The notes below the pieces were generated by a model, which saw nothing but the letters and a program-made list of their open reading frames with translations, made no database searches and was not told the DNA's origin. Made by a program: the position numbers and the translations under genes. DNA of 64,000 bases from Streptomyces sp. SN-593. Lineage in GTDB: Bacteria > Actinomycetota > Actinomycetes > Streptomycetales > Streptomycetaceae. The stretch is from contig NZ_AP018365.1 of the NCBI RefSeq assembly GCF_016756395.1, forward strand, positions 5,149,001 to 5,213,000. The letters run 5' to 3'. This document shows, piece after piece, positions 1 through 8,499 of this stretch. Positions within the stretch are counted from its first letter, which is position 1. The number at the start of each line of letters is the position of its first letter.

Positions 1-281
1 GGCGGCTGCTGCTCGGCCCGCTGCACACCGCCGCCGCGCACGGCTTCCGCCTCGACGCCCTCTACACGGCGCTCTTCGTCCGTCCGGTGCTCGCCGCGGC
101 CGCGCTGGTCCGCTTCCTGGACCGGGACGTCGTGGAGACCTGGGTACGCGGCGCCGCGGGCACCCCGAACCTGCTGGGCGCGGCCGTCCGCAAGGCCCAG
201 ACCGGAAACGTCCAGACCTACCTCAGCGCGCTGCTGGCCGGTGCGGTCGTCCTCGCCGTCCTCGTCGCCGTCGGAGGCTGA
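1..281 (+). CDS. nuoL: NADH-quinone oxidoreductase subunit L, C-terminal fragment
   Basis: Only the last ~92 codons lie in the window, in the frame ending with TGA at 279-281. The visible part is a hydrophobic, Ala/Leu/Val-rich tail with a terminal membrane helix (AGAVVLAVLVAVGG). It sits immediately before nuoM with the same orientation and only 7 nt of spacing, so it reads as the end of the proton-pumping subunit NuoL of membrane complex I. The identification rests mainly on this position, because the diagnostic N-terminal antiporter domain is outside the window. Confidence 0.85.
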   Translation, partial: RLLLGPLHTAAAHGFRLDALYTALFVRPVLAAAALVRFLDRDVVETWVRGAAGTPNLLGAAVRKAQTGNVQTYLSALLAGAVVLAVLVAVGG

Positions 282-288
282 GCCCGAA

Positions 289-1854
289 GTGAACGACACC
301 GCCCTTCAGTACGTCCTCGCGGCGATCCTCGTCCTGCCGCTGCTCGGCGCGGTCGGCGCCCTGCTGCCGGCCCCGCCCGGCCTGCGCGGACGCGGCCCCG
401 ACCAGGCGGTGCTGCGGCACGGCGTGACCGTCACCGGCGCGGTGCTGGTCCTCGCGGTGGTGCTCGCCGCCGGCTTCGACCACGACCACCCCGCCAGGAT
501 GCAGGCCACCACCGACCTGGACTGGATCCCCGCGCTGCGCATCCACCTCCACCTCGGGGTGGACGGCATCTCGCTGCCCCTGCTGGTGCTGACCGCGCTG
601 CTGACCTTCCTGTGCGCGCTGTACTCGTACTTCAGGATGCCGGACGGGCCCCGGCCGCGGGCCTTCGTCGCGCTGCTGCTGCTGCTGGAGGGCGGCACGC
701 TGGCCAGCTTCGCCGTCCTGGACCTGATCCTGTTCTTCCTCGCCTTCGAGACCGTCCTGGTCCCGATGTACTTCCTCATCTCGCGCTGGGGCGGCGCCGA
801 CCGCGAACGCTCCGCACTGCGCTTCATCGTCTACACCCTCCTCGGCTCCGTGATCATGCTGCTCGGCCTGCTCCTCATCGGGGTGAAGGCGGGCACCTTC
901 GACATGGTGGCACTCGCCACCGACAACGGGTCACACCTCGGTCACACCACGCAACTGGTCGCGGTCCTGGCGATCGGCCTCGGGCTCGCGGTGAAGGCGC
1001 CGATGTGGCCGCTGCACAGCTGGCTGCCCGACGCGCACACCGCCGCGCCCACGGTCGGCTCGGTGCTGCTCGCCGGGGTGCTGCTCAAGATGGGCACCTA
1101 CGGCCTGGTCCGGGTGGTGCTGCCGATCGCGCCCGGCGGGATGCACACGTTCGCGCCGTACCTGGCGGCCTTCGCGGTCGTCGGCATCGTCTACGGCTCG
1201 CTCGCGTGCCTCGCGCTGGCCCGGCAGGGCAACGGCGGCGACCTCAAACGGCTCATCGCCTACTCCTCGGTCGGCCACATGGGCTTCGTGCTGCTCGGCA
1301 TCGCCTCCATGACCCGCACCGGCGTCAACGGAGCCCTGTTCGCCAACGTCGCCCACGGCCTCATCACCGGCCTGCTCTTCTTCCTCGTCGGCGCCCTGAA
1401 GGACCGCTACGGCACCAGCGACCTGGACCGGCTGGCCGGACAGGGCGGCGCCGCCCTCTACGGGCGGGCGCCACGGCTCGGCGGGCTGCTGGCCTTCGGC
1501 GCCGTCGCCTCGCTCGGCCTGCCCGGGCTCGCCGGGTTCTGGGGGGAGATGCTGGCGATGTTCGGCGCGTTCGAACCCGGCGCCGGGCTCAGCCGCCCGG
1601 CCTACGTCACCTTCACCGCGATCGCCGCCTTCGGCACCCTGCTGACGGCCGCCTACCTGCTGTCCGTGGTCCGCCGGATCTGCATGGGCGACCGCGGCAC
1701 CGCGCGGGCCGAGCCGGCCCTCGCCGACGTGCGCGGCTACGAGTTCGCCGCGTGGACACCGCTCGCCGCCCTCACCGTGCTGGCCGGGCTGTGGCCCGCG
1801 CTGCTGCTCGGCCTCACCGATCCGGCCGTACGCTCCCTGCTCGGAGGAAGCTGA
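289..1854 (+). CDS. nuoM: NADH-quinone oxidoreductase subunit M
   Basis: Antiporter-like membrane subunit of complex I, which couples NADH oxidation to proton pumping across the cytoplasmic membrane. The 521-aa product is a string of about 14 hydrophobic segments. It contains the family hallmarks FLAFETVLVPMYFLISRWG (conserved Glu in the early helix), a lysine in VKAPMWPLHSWLPDAHTAAP, and LKRLIAYSSVGHMGFV. GTG at 289 is chosen as start because it gives the usual short N-terminus; the frame stays open upstream into nuoL. The stop overlaps the nuoN ATG (ATGA), so the two are translationally coupled. Confidence 0.95.
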   Translation: MNDTALQYVLAAILVLPLLGAVGALLPAPPGLRGRGPDQAVLRHGVTVTGAVLVLAVVLAAGFDHDHPARMQATTDLDWIPALRIHLHLGVDGISLPLLVLTALLTFLCALYSYFRMPDGPRPRAFVALLLLLEGGTLASFAVLDLILFFLAFETVLVPMYFLISRWGGADRERSALRFIVYTLLGSVIMLLGLLLIGVKAGTFDMVALATDNGSHLGHTTQLVAVLAIGLGLAVKAPMWPLHSWLPDAHTAAPTVGSVLLAGVLLKMGTYGLVRVVLPIAPGGMHTFAPYLAAFAVVGIVYGSLACLALARQGNGGDLKRLIAYSSVGHMGFVLLGIASMTRTGVNGALFANVAHGLITGLLFFLVGALKDRYGTSDLDRLAGQGGAALYGRAPRLGGLLAFGAVASLGLPGLAGFWGEMLAMFGAFEPGAGLSRPAYVTFTAIAAFGTLLTAAYLLSVVRRICMGDRGTARAEPALADVRGYEFAAWTPLAALTVLAGLWPALLLGLTDPAVRSLLGGS

Positions 1855-3578
1855 TGACCTCCCTCGGCGCGATCCCCGCCGCGCTCCCGGGTGCGATCGC
1901 CACCGCCGGCCCCGCCCACGGCACCGGCGCCGCCCACGCGCTGGGCCACGGGCCCGGGCTCGCGCTGGCGTCGCCGCTGACGGAGTCCGTCGACTGGACC
2001 GCGATCGCCCCGGCCGCCGTCCCGGCCGCCCTGGCCGTGCTGCTCCTGGTCGCCGACCTGTTCCTGCCGCCGCTGCGCAAGCGGTTCCTGGCCTGGGGGG
2101 CCGTGGCCGGGCTCGCGCTGGCGCTGCTCGCGCTGATCCCGCTGCGGGCCGGTCACCACGCCACCTTCTGCAGCACCGGCGCGACCGGCGGCGGCTGCTC
2201 GTACACCGCCGACCGCTTCGCGCTGGTGGTGCAGGTGCTGGTGCTCGGCGGGGCGCTGCTGACCGCCCTGCTGTCCGCGCCCGCGGTCGAGGAGGAACTG
2301 CCGGCCGGCGAGTTCTGGTTCCTGCTGCTGGCCTCCGCGTCCGGCGCCACCCTGCTGCCCGCCTCCCGGGACCTGGCCACGCTGATCGTGGCGCTGGAGG
2401 TCACCACGCTGCCGTCGTTCGCCCTGGTCGGGCTGCGCCGCGGCGACCGGCTGGGCAGCGAGGCCGCGCTGAAGTTCTTCCTCACCTCGGTGACCGCCAC
2501 CGCGGTGTCGCTGATGGGCGTCAGCTTCCTGTACGCCACCACCGGCACCCTCTACCTCGACCGGATCGGCCGGACCCTCGGCCACGAACCGGGCCAGCTC
2601 CACACCCTCGGCAAGGCCGGCGCCGCCCTCACCCTGGTCGGGTTCGCCTTCAAGCTGGCGGTGGCGCCCTTCCACTTCTGGGTGCCCGACACCTACGCGG
2701 GCGCCCCGCTGCCGGTGGCCGCCTACCTGTCGGTGGTCGGCAAGGCGGCCGGCTTCTCCGGCCTCATCCTGCTCACCACGCTCGCCCTCCACCCGTACGC
2801 CGACACCTGGGGCCCGGCGATGGGCGTGCTGGCCGCGCTGACCATGACCGTCGGCAACGTCGGCGCCCTGCGGCAGCGGCCGGACGCCGAGCGCGGCGCC
2901 GTACGGCTGCTGGCCTGGTCCTCGATCGGCCAGGCCGGCTACCTCCTGGTGCCGCTCGCCGCCGAGGCCGCCGGCCGCCCGGCCGGCTACCACGTCGGGA
3001 CCACCGTGGCGTACGCCCTGATGTACGCCGTGGTGAACCTCGGCGCCTTCGCCGTCGCGGCCCTGGTCGGCCGCGGCGCGCCGCACTGCCGGCTGACGGA
3101 CTTCCGCGGACTGTACGCGTCCCGCCCCGCGGCCGCCCTCGCGCTGGCGTTCTTCCTGCTCTGCCTGGCCGGGCTGCCGCCCGGGGTGATCGGACTGTTC
3201 GCGAAGGTGGCCGTCTTCTCCACGGCGGTCGACGCCCGGCACGGCTGGCTCGCGGTGATCATGGCCGTCAACGTGGCGATCGCCCTCGTGTACTACCTGC
3301 GCTGGACGGCACTGCTGTTCGGACGCGCGCCGAGCGGGAAGGAGGAGGGCATGACGGACTCGGCGGCCACCTCCGACGCCACCGGCGCGGCGCACGGTGC
3401 GGCCGACGGCGCCACCGGCGCGACGCGCGGGGCCGCCGCGGACGCGCCGGCCGGTGCGGTCGCCGCGGGCACCCCCTTCGCCCTGGCGGCGGCCATCGCC
3501 CTCGCCGCGGCGGCCGGCGTGGTGCTCTCCGGCGCCCCGCAGATCGTGCTGCGCTACGCGGAAGGGGTGCTGCTCTGA
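1854..3578 (+). CDS. nuoN: NADH-quinone oxidoreductase subunit N
   Basis: Last gene of the nuo operon: a third antiporter-like membrane subunit of complex I (574 aa). ATG at 1854 overlaps the nuoM stop and is preceded by a strong GGAGGA ribosome site inside nuoM. Hallmarks are KFFLTSVTATAVSLMGVSFLY, FAFKLAVAPFHFWVPDTYAGAP (conserved Lys and the HFW..PD motif) and LLAWSSIGQAGYLLVPLA. An Ala/Gly/Asp-rich low-complexity loop of about 50 residues sits before the last helix. It does not break the frame and looks like a cytoplasmic insertion rather than damage. Confidence 0.95.
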   Translation: MTSLGAIPAALPGAIATAGPAHGTGAAHALGHGPGLALASPLTESVDWTAIAPAAVPAALAVLLLVADLFLPPLRKRFLAWGAVAGLALALLALIPLRAGHHATFCSTGATGGGCSYTADRFALVVQVLVLGGALLTALLSAPAVEEELPAGEFWFLLLASASGATLLPASRDLATLIVALEVTTLPSFALVGLRRGDRLGSEAALKFFLTSVTATAVSLMGVSFLYATTGTLYLDRIGRTLGHEPGQLHTLGKAGAALTLVGFAFKLAVAPFHFWVPDTYAGAPLPVAAYLSVVGKAAGFSGLILLTTLALHPYADTWGPAMGVLAALTMTVGNVGALRQRPDAERGAVRLLAWSSIGQAGYLLVPLAAEAAGRPAGYHVGTTVAYALMYAVVNLGAFAVAALVGRGAPHCRLTDFRGLYASRPAAALALAFFLLCLAGLPPGVIGLFAKVAVFSTAVDARHGWLAVIMAVNVAIALVYYLRWTALLFGRAPSGKEEGMTDSAATSDATGAAHGAADGATGATRGAAADAPAGAVAAGTPFALAAAIALAAAAGVVLSGAPQIVLRYAEGVLL

Positions 3579-3775
3579 GTGCCCGCCCGCCGGCCGCGGC
3601 GGGTGGCCGGACCGGCCGGCCCGGCGGGAGCCGCAGGTGGGGGGCTCGCCGACCCGTTCCGTACGGTAGCGCTGCGTACGCACAAGGGAACCAACGGCGC
3701 CCGAGTCGCGTTGACCAGTGCAGGAGGTTTTCCTGAAGGGGGAGATCCCCCCGCCGCACACTTTGGAGGGCGCAC

Positions 3776-4636
3776 GTGCACCGCCGGCACAACGGGCTGA
3801 AGACCGCCGTACTCCTCGGCGGCCTGTCGGCACTCATCCTGGTCATCGGTGGCTTCTTCGGCCGGACCGGGCTCATCGTGGCGCTCGTCATCGCCCTGGG
3901 CACGAACGCGTACGCGTACTGGAACAGCGACAAGCTGGCGCTGCGGGCCATGCGCGCCCGCCCGGTCAGCGAGTTCGAGGCGCCCGAGATCTACCGGATC
4001 GTGCGCGAGCTGTCGACGGCCGCCCGGCAGCCCATGCCGCGGCTGTACATATCGCCCACCGAGGCGCCGAACGCCTTCGCCACCGGCCGCAACCCGCGCA
4101 ACGCGGCGGTCTGCTGCACCGAGGGCATCCTGCAGATCCTCGACGAGCGGGAGCTGCGCGGCGTGCTCGGCCACGAGCTGAGCCACGTCTACAACCGTGA
4201 CATCCTGATCTCCTCGGTGGCCGGCGCGCTTGCCTCGGTCATCGTCTTCCTGGCGAACTTCGCCTGGCTGATCCCGATCGGCCGCTCCGACGACGACGAC
4301 GGCCCCGGCATCCTCGGCATGCTGCTGCTGATGATCCTCGGCCCGGTGGCCGCCTCCCTGATCCAGCTTGCCGTCTCCCGCTCCCGGGAGTACGAGGCGG
4401 ACGCCTCCGGCGCCCGCCTGACCGGCGACCCGCTGGCGCTCGCGTCGGCGCTGCGCAAGCTCGACGCCGGCACCAGGCAGCGCCCGCTCGCCCCCGAACC
4501 GCGGCTGGAGACGACCAGCCACCTGATGATCGCCAACCCGTTCCGGCCGGGTGACGCCTCCAAGCTGTTCTCGACGCACCCGCCGATGGCCGAGCGCATC
4601 GCGCGCCTGGAAGAGATGGCAGGTGGTAACCGATGA
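3776..4636 (+). CDS. htpX: Membrane zinc metalloprotease HtpX
   Basis: M48-family membrane protease that degrades misfolded membrane proteins. The 286-aa product has two N-terminal membrane helices (about residues 9-45), the zinc-binding HELSH motif at 133-137, two more helices (about 146-200), and the third zinc ligand Glu in SREYEAD (about residue 205). GTG at 3776 is the natural start (HRRHNGLKTA...). Its stop overlaps the ATG of the next membrane-protein gene, so the two are coupled. A promoter should lie in the 197-nt gap after nuoN, but I see no convincing -35/-10 pair there. Confidence 0.93.
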   Translation: MHRRHNGLKTAVLLGGLSALILVIGGFFGRTGLIVALVIALGTNAYAYWNSDKLALRAMRARPVSEFEAPEIYRIVRELSTAARQPMPRLYISPTEAPNAFATGRNPRNAAVCCTEGILQILDERELRGVLGHELSHVYNRDILISSVAGALASVIVFLANFAWLIPIGRSDDDDGPGILGMLLLMILGPVAASLIQLAVSRSREYEADASGARLTGDPLALASALRKLDAGTRQRPLAPEPRLETTSHLMIANPFRPGDASKLFSTHPPMAERIARLEEMAGGNR

Positions 4637-5025
4637 AGACGATCCTCAACGTGATCTGGCTCGTCCTGTGCGGGCTGTGGATGTGCCTGGGCTACTTCCT
4701 GGCCGGGCTGCTGCTGTGCATCACGATCATCGGCATCCCGTTCGGCATCGCCGCCTTCAGGATCGGCCTCTACGCCCTGTGGCCCTTCGGCTACACGACG
4801 GTCGAGCGGCGCGACGCCGGAGCCGGCTCGCTGGTCGGCAACGTGCTGTGGCTGATCCTCGCAGGCTGGTGGCTGGCGCTCGGCCACGTGGTCACCGGGA
4901 TCGCGCTGTGCGTGACGATCATCGGCATCCCGTTCGGGATCGCGAACTTCAAGCTCATCCCGCTGTCGCTGATGCCGCTGGGCCGGGAGGTCGTGCCGAC
5001 CGACCAGCCGTTCGCCACGCGCTGA
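4633..5025 (+). CDS. YccF-type integral membrane protein
   Basis: A 130-aa membrane protein built from two near-identical halves, each carrying the signature TIIGIPFGIA (about residues 35-44 and 96-105) after a hydrophobic WL.LCG/AG.W helix. This duplicated architecture is that of the YccF (DUF307) family, whose biochemical role is unknown. The ATG overlaps the htpX stop by 4 nt, so it is probably co-translated with that membrane protease. The two are likely a membrane-homeostasis pair; that is inference from position only. Confidence 0.85.
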   Translation: MKTILNVIWLVLCGLWMCLGYFLAGLLLCITIIGIPFGIAAFRIGLYALWPFGYTTVERRDAGAGSLVGNVLWLILAGWWLALGHVVTGIALCVTIIGIPFGIANFKLIPLSLMPLGREVVPTDQPFATR

Positions 5026-5043
5026 GCGGTCCGGGCGCCTCTA

Positions 5044-5138
5044 CCGGGCGGAGTACCCGTACCCGGGCGCAGTAGCCGTGCCCGGGCGGAGCGCCCGTAC
5101 CCGGGCGGAGTGCCCGTGCCCGGGCGGAGCACCGGTAT
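5044..5138. repeat. Five tandem copies of a 19-bp unit
   Basis: Five head-to-tail 19-bp copies start at 5044, 5063, 5082, 5101 and 5120. The consensus is CCGGGCGGAGTGCCCGTGC, with one to five differences per copy; a sixth copy decays from 5139. Each unit carries CCGGG...CCCG, so each can form a small hairpin. The array fills the gap between the yccF-type gene and the peroxiredoxin gene and is not coding in any convincing frame. Confidence 0.9.
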
Positions 5139-5268
5139 CCGGGCCGTGACCGAGCGACGAGGAGGCGCGCGTCCCCGCGACGCGCGCCTCGCCCGTTTCC
5201 GGGGGTCCTCCCGCACCCGGCCCGCGCCGCCGTACCCTCCTAGTCCAGCCGTTACCGAGGAGACCGCG

Positions 5269-5823
5269 ATGACCCTGCAAGTCGGCGACAAGGCACCGGA
5301 CTTCACCCTTCCCGACCAGTCGGGGGCGGAGGTGAGGCTCAGCGAGCGACTGCGGCACAAGACCGTCGTCCTGTACTTCTACCCGAAGGACAACACCCGC
5401 GGCTGCACCGCCGAGGCGTGCAGTTTCCGCGACGGCTACGAGAGCTTCACCGACGCCGGAGCCGAGGTGATCGGCGTCAGCTCCGACACGGTCGCGTCCC
5501 ACGAGAAGTTCGCCGGGCGGTACGAACTGCCCTTCACGCTGCTCTCCGACCGCGACCGCGCGGTCCGCCGGCAGTACGGCGCCACGACGCTCGGCGTCGT
5601 CCCCGGCCGGATCACCTTCGTCATCGACCAGGGCGGCACCATCCGGCACGCGTTTTCGTCGATGATGAACGTCGGGGCGCATGTGGACGACGCGCTGGCG
5701 GTGGTGAAGAAGGTGCAGGAGGAGGCCGCGGGGGCCGCCGCGGCGGGTGCGGGCGGCGAGGGGCCGACCTCCGCCGAGGAGGCCGCCGGCGGGGACGGGG
5801 GAGAGGCCGGGAGCACGCGGTAG
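5269..5823 (+). CDS. bcp: Thiol peroxidase of the Bcp/AhpC-TSA family
   Basis: Peroxiredoxin of the bacterioferritin-comigratory-protein type, reducing peroxides with electrons from thioredoxin in the cytosol. ATG at 5269 gives MTLQVGDKAPDFTLPDQSG, the standard beginning; the frame is open farther upstream but that part is repeat-derived. The peroxidatic cysteine is Cys46 and a resolving Cys51 follows five residues later (NTRGCTAEACSFRD), the atypical two-Cys pattern. The last ~30 residues are an Ala/Gly/Glu-rich tail beyond the usual family length of about 155. The gene stands alone and ends at a strong hairpin. Confidence 0.92.
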   Translation: MTLQVGDKAPDFTLPDQSGAEVRLSERLRHKTVVLYFYPKDNTRGCTAEACSFRDGYESFTDAGAEVIGVSSDTVASHEKFAGRYELPFTLLSDRDRAVRRQYGATTLGVVPGRITFVIDQGGTIRHAFSSMMNVGAHVDDALAVVKKVQEEAAGAAAAGAGGEGPTSAEEAAGGDGGEAGSTR

Positions 5824-5840
5824 CGGGGCGGGAAAGCGCC

Positions 5841-5882
5841 GAGGCCGGCCGGGCACGCGGTGATGCGTGCCCGGCCGGCCTC
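5841..5882. terminator. Bidirectional hairpin terminator between bcp and yajQ
   Basis: A perfect 18-bp inverted repeat: left arm 5841-5858, 6-nt loop GGTGAT, right arm 5865-5882. It lies between two convergent genes, so it can serve both strands. There is no T-run, as is usual for terminators in high-GC actinobacteria. Confidence 0.85.
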
Positions 5883-5951
5883 GTGTCGTCCCGCGGGCGC
5901 CAAGGGGCCCGTCGGCCCCGCCGCCCGACCGACCTGTCGTCGGCCCCCGGT

Positions 5952-6440
5952 TCAGCGGTAGTTGACGAACTGGAGCGCGAAGTCCAGGTCCTTGCCCTTC
6001 AGCAGGGCCTGCACGGACTGGAGGTCGTCACGGCTCTTGGAGCTGACCCGCAGTTCGTCGCCCTGGACCTGCGCCTTGACGCCCTTCGGGCCCTCGTCCC
6101 GGATGATCTTCGCGACCTTCTTGGCGTTCTCCTGCGAGATGCCCTCCTCGATCGTCGCGAAGATCTTGTACTCCTTGCCGGACAGCTGCGGCTCACCCGC
6201 GTCCAGCGACTTCAGCGAGATTCCCCGCTTGACCAGCTTCGTCTCGAAGACGTCCAGGATCGCCTTCACGCGCTCCTCGGAGTTCGCCTCCAGCAGGATC
6301 TTCTCGCCCGACCACGAGATCGACGCGCCGACGTTCTTGAAGTCGTAGCGCTGCGAGATCTCCTTGGCGGCCTGGTTGAGGGCGTTGTCGACCTCCTGCC
6401 GCTCGACCTTCGAGACGATGTCGAAACTGGAGTCGGCCAT
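5952..6440 (-). CDS. YajQ-family nucleotide-binding protein
   Basis: A 162-aa cytosolic protein of the YajQ (DUF520) family. Starts MADSSFDIVSKVERQEVDNALNQA and contains the conserved SQRYDFKN and the duplicated ferredoxin-like halves; the length is typical. In proteobacteria YajQ-type proteins bind nucleotides, including cyclic di-GMP; no role is established for the actinobacterial form. It is transcribed away from the tRNA-Tyr gene. A well-placed purine-rich ribosome site (GGAGCC) precedes the ATG. Confidence 0.93.
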   Translation of the reverse strand: MADSSFDIVSKVERQEVDNALNQAAKEISQRYDFKNVGASISWSGEKILLEANSEERVKAILDVFETKLVKRGISLKSLDAGEPQLSGKEYKIFATIEEGISQENAKKVAKIIRDEGPKGVKAQVQGDELRVSSKSRDDLQSVQALLKGKDLDFALQFVNYR

Positions 6441-6650
6441 CTTCAGTGGGCTCCTTGACTGTGTTCATCGGTACGTCGGTTCCCTGCACATCGGCGACGG
6501 TCCAACCCGGCACCGCCACCGGCCCAGCCTAGCCACCCGGGACCCCGGTGCCCTGATCAATCCGGTGGCGAACCACCCCTCCGCATCAGGTATCGTTTAC
6601 CCCGTCGCCACGACCCCCGGCCTCCCAGGCCGGCCCGCGGCGCGTCCCAT

Positions 6651-6732
6651 GGCGGTATGCCCGAGTGGCCAATGGGAGCGGACTGTAAATCCGTCGGCTT
6701 AGCCTACCGTGGTTCGAATCCACGTGCCGCCA
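6651..6732 (+). tRNA. tRNA-Tyr (anticodon GTA)
   Basis: Complete class II tRNA with acceptor GGCGGTA pairing TGCCGCC, anticodon loop CTGTAAA (GTA at 6685-6687), a long variable arm, T arm CGTGG-TTCGAAT-CCACG and discriminator A. The 3' CCA is not encoded. The 3' half from 6682 on is duplicated at 26640, showing that this tRNA is the integration site of the 20-kb element to its right. The gene remains intact because the element restores the 3' end. Confidence 0.97.
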
Positions 6733-6783
6733 CACCATGAAGAGGGCCCCTCACCTGCGCTTGCGCGGGGGAGGGGCCCTCTT
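6682..6783. repeat. attL: 102-bp integration repeat (left copy)
   Basis: Identical over all 102 bases to 26640-26741. It covers the anticodon-to-3' end of tRNA-Tyr plus the following hairpin terminator. The neighbouring bases on both sides differ between the two copies, so these are the exact limits of identity. Long tRNA-3'-end repeats of about this size are typical of AICE attachment sites; SLP1 of S. coelicolor also uses tRNA-Tyr. Confidence 0.95.
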
Positions 6784-6784
6784 T
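6741..6784 (+). terminator. Hairpin terminator after tRNA-Tyr
   Basis: Twelve-bp stem AGAGGGCCCCTC (6741-6752) with GAGGGGCCCTCT (6771-6782), an inner GCGC/GCGC extension, and a short TTT on the 3' side. It lies 8 nt after the tRNA, and the same hairpin is duplicated in attR at 26699-26740. Confidence 0.88.
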
Positions 6785-6915
6785 GTATGTGGGGCGGGGG
6801 AGCGCCGTGTCTCGCTCAGCCCCGCCCTGAGCCGCTGTCTACCAGCTTCTCTGGACGGGGCGTGGACGGGATTCGGCGCTCCGACCTGCTGATGCGGGAG
6901 GAGCGGGTGCCCCAG

Positions 6916-8289
6916 TCAGGACGGTCGCTTCCGTTGGGCGAGGCGGGCGGAGATTTTGGCGTTGGCCTCGTCGTCGCCGCCCTTGAGGAACTTGGCGTAG
7001 AAGCGGAAGAGGACGGCGACACTCTGGCCGGCGCGGTGGGCGACGAGTTGGGGTTCGACGCCGGAGCTGAGCCAGGTGGAGACGGCGGCGTGGCGCAGGT
7101 CGTACGGGCGCTTGGCGAGCTTGGTCTTCAGCTCGTCGGGGGAGAGGGTGGCTTCGCGGGCGCGGCGCCAGACCTCGCCGTAGCCGCTCTCCTGGACGAT
7201 GCCGCCGCGGGTGGTACGGAACACGCGTCCATCGGGCGCGCAGCCGTGGACGGTGATGTGCCAGCGGAGCAGGGCGACGAGTTCCGGTGGGATCGGTACC
7301 CAGCGGACGGCGCTGCGGGGGCGGTGCTTGAGCCCTTTCCTGTCGTGTGCCTCGCCCGAATCCGTCCACGGGCGGCCGGCCCGCGGACGGCTTTCGTGCA
7401 GCCGCATCATGCCCCAGCCCCGCCGGGGAAGCTTCAGGTCGGTACGGCTGAGGCCGACGATCTCGCCCGGGCGGGCGGCGCCGTAGTAGATGCAGCCGAA
7501 GAACGCCTTGAGGTGCCGCCCGCGCGCCCCCTGATCGGCCACCGACGCGAGCAGCGACTCGGCGAGTTCCGGGTTCGGCACGCACTCCGGATCGAGTTCC
7601 TCCTCGATCCGCTCGGGCGGCTTCCACTGAAGTGCCGGGAGAGGGTTCTCATTGAGGAGCTCCGCTTCCACTGCGAAAGCGAGGGCCTGGTGGAAGACGG
7701 CCCGCTTGCGGTGGATGACGGACGCCGCGGACGTCTTGCCGTCGAGGCGCTTCGCGCACGCGTTGAGGGCCTTGCGTACGGTCGCCGCTTCCGCAAGGGC
7801 GGACATCGGAAGGGACTTCTTGGCGAACCAGGCCAACGCCTGCTTGATGTCCTCGGGCGGCTCCGTGTCCCAGCGGTTCTTGTTGAACGCCCAGCTGTAG
7901 AGCGCCCGCCTCGCAAGCCTGGCGTCGGGCATTCCCTTCGTGTCCTTGACGAGCACGGCAGCGACCGTGGCCATGGTGTCCGCGTACCCGGTGCGTGTCT
8001 TCGCCGGGGCGTGGTCCCACTTGAGGTCCACGTAGTTCCGGGCGTGCTGGTAGAAGGAAATGTCCTTCTGCTTGCGGACCTTCGACTTGGGCATCCCGGT
8101 CTCGACGTCGAACGCCTCGCCGGCCCGCGCCGCGGTGATGAGTTCGGCTCGCCTGCTCTCCGCGAGCCCCGACGTCAGGAAGGACTCGGAGTGCGGCCGA
8201 ATGCCGACCTGCCAGCGGAGCTGGTACGGCTTGCGGTACGGGCGCTTTCGGATGCCCCACACCCGAACGGTGTAACTCCACTCGGTCAC
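6916..8289 (-). CDS. int: Tyrosine recombinase (element integrase)
   Basis: Site-specific recombinase of 457 aa that would integrate and excise the element at tRNA-Tyr. It has an N-terminal arm-binding region, a SAM-like core-binding domain (about 70-230) and a catalytic domain. Catalytic residues visible are Arg273 (GAARPGEIVGL), a candidate Lys321, Tyr396-x-x-Arg399 followed by His400 (RPYDLRHAA) and nucleophile Tyr431 (VLFRFYAKF). The usual GHS histidine before the tyrosine is Gln422 (AGQSVAV). The GTG start overlaps the excisionase stop (GTGA), so the two are coupled. The C-terminal end faces attL. Confidence 0.93.
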   Translation of the reverse strand: MTEWSYTVRVWGIRKRPYRKPYQLRWQVGIRPHSESFLTSGLAESRRAELITAARAGEAFDVETGMPKSKVRKQKDISFYQHARNYVDLKWDHAPAKTRTGYADTMATVAAVLVKDTKGMPDARLARRALYSWAFNKNRWDTEPPEDIKQALAWFAKKSLPMSALAEAATVRKALNACAKRLDGKTSAASVIHRKRAVFHQALAFAVEAELLNENPLPALQWKPPERIEEELDPECVPNPELAESLLASVADQGARGRHLKAFFGCIYYGAARPGEIVGLSRTDLKLPRRGWGMMRLHESRPRAGRPWTDSGEAHDRKGLKHRPRSAVRWVPIPPELVALLRWHITVHGCAPDGRVFRTTRGGIVQESGYGEVWRRAREATLSPDELKTKLAKRPYDLRHAAVSTWLSSGVEPQLVAHRAGQSVAVLFRFYAKFLKGGDDEANAKISARLAQRKRPS

Positions 8290-8498
8290 GATTCCTCCAT
8301 CTCACGGAGGAACGAGTCGAGTTCGCTGCGGCGTACCCGCAGGTGACCGTTCGGGAGACGGTGAACCTTCGGGCCCAGACCGCGATTGCGCCAGCGATAC
8401 CAGGAAGCGCGCGTGATGCCGAGCTCGTCCAAGACGACGGTCAGCGGCAGCAACTCGTCCTTGGGCGAGCGGTGGTGGCGCCGGTAGTGGGTGGTCAC
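8286..8498 (-). CDS. xis: Excisionase (MerR-like helix-turn-helix)
   Basis: A 70-aa DNA-binding protein in the classic position just upstream of the integrase. It reads PLTVVLDELGITRASWYRWRNRG followed by GPKVHRLPNGHLRVRRSELDSFL, the winged-helix pattern of AICE/phage excisionases (Trp-Tyr-Arg-Trp recognition helix and a wing with RLPNGHLRVRRSEL). GTG at 8498 is taken as start: the frame is open much farther but the upstream translation is low-complexity Ser/Thr/Pro from the opposite frame. It directs the integrase toward excision. Confidence 0.85.
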   Translation of the reverse strand: MTTHYRRHHRSPKDELLPLTVVLDELGITRASWYRWRNRGLGPKVHRLPNGHLRVRRSELDSFLREMEES

Positions 8499-8499
8499 G

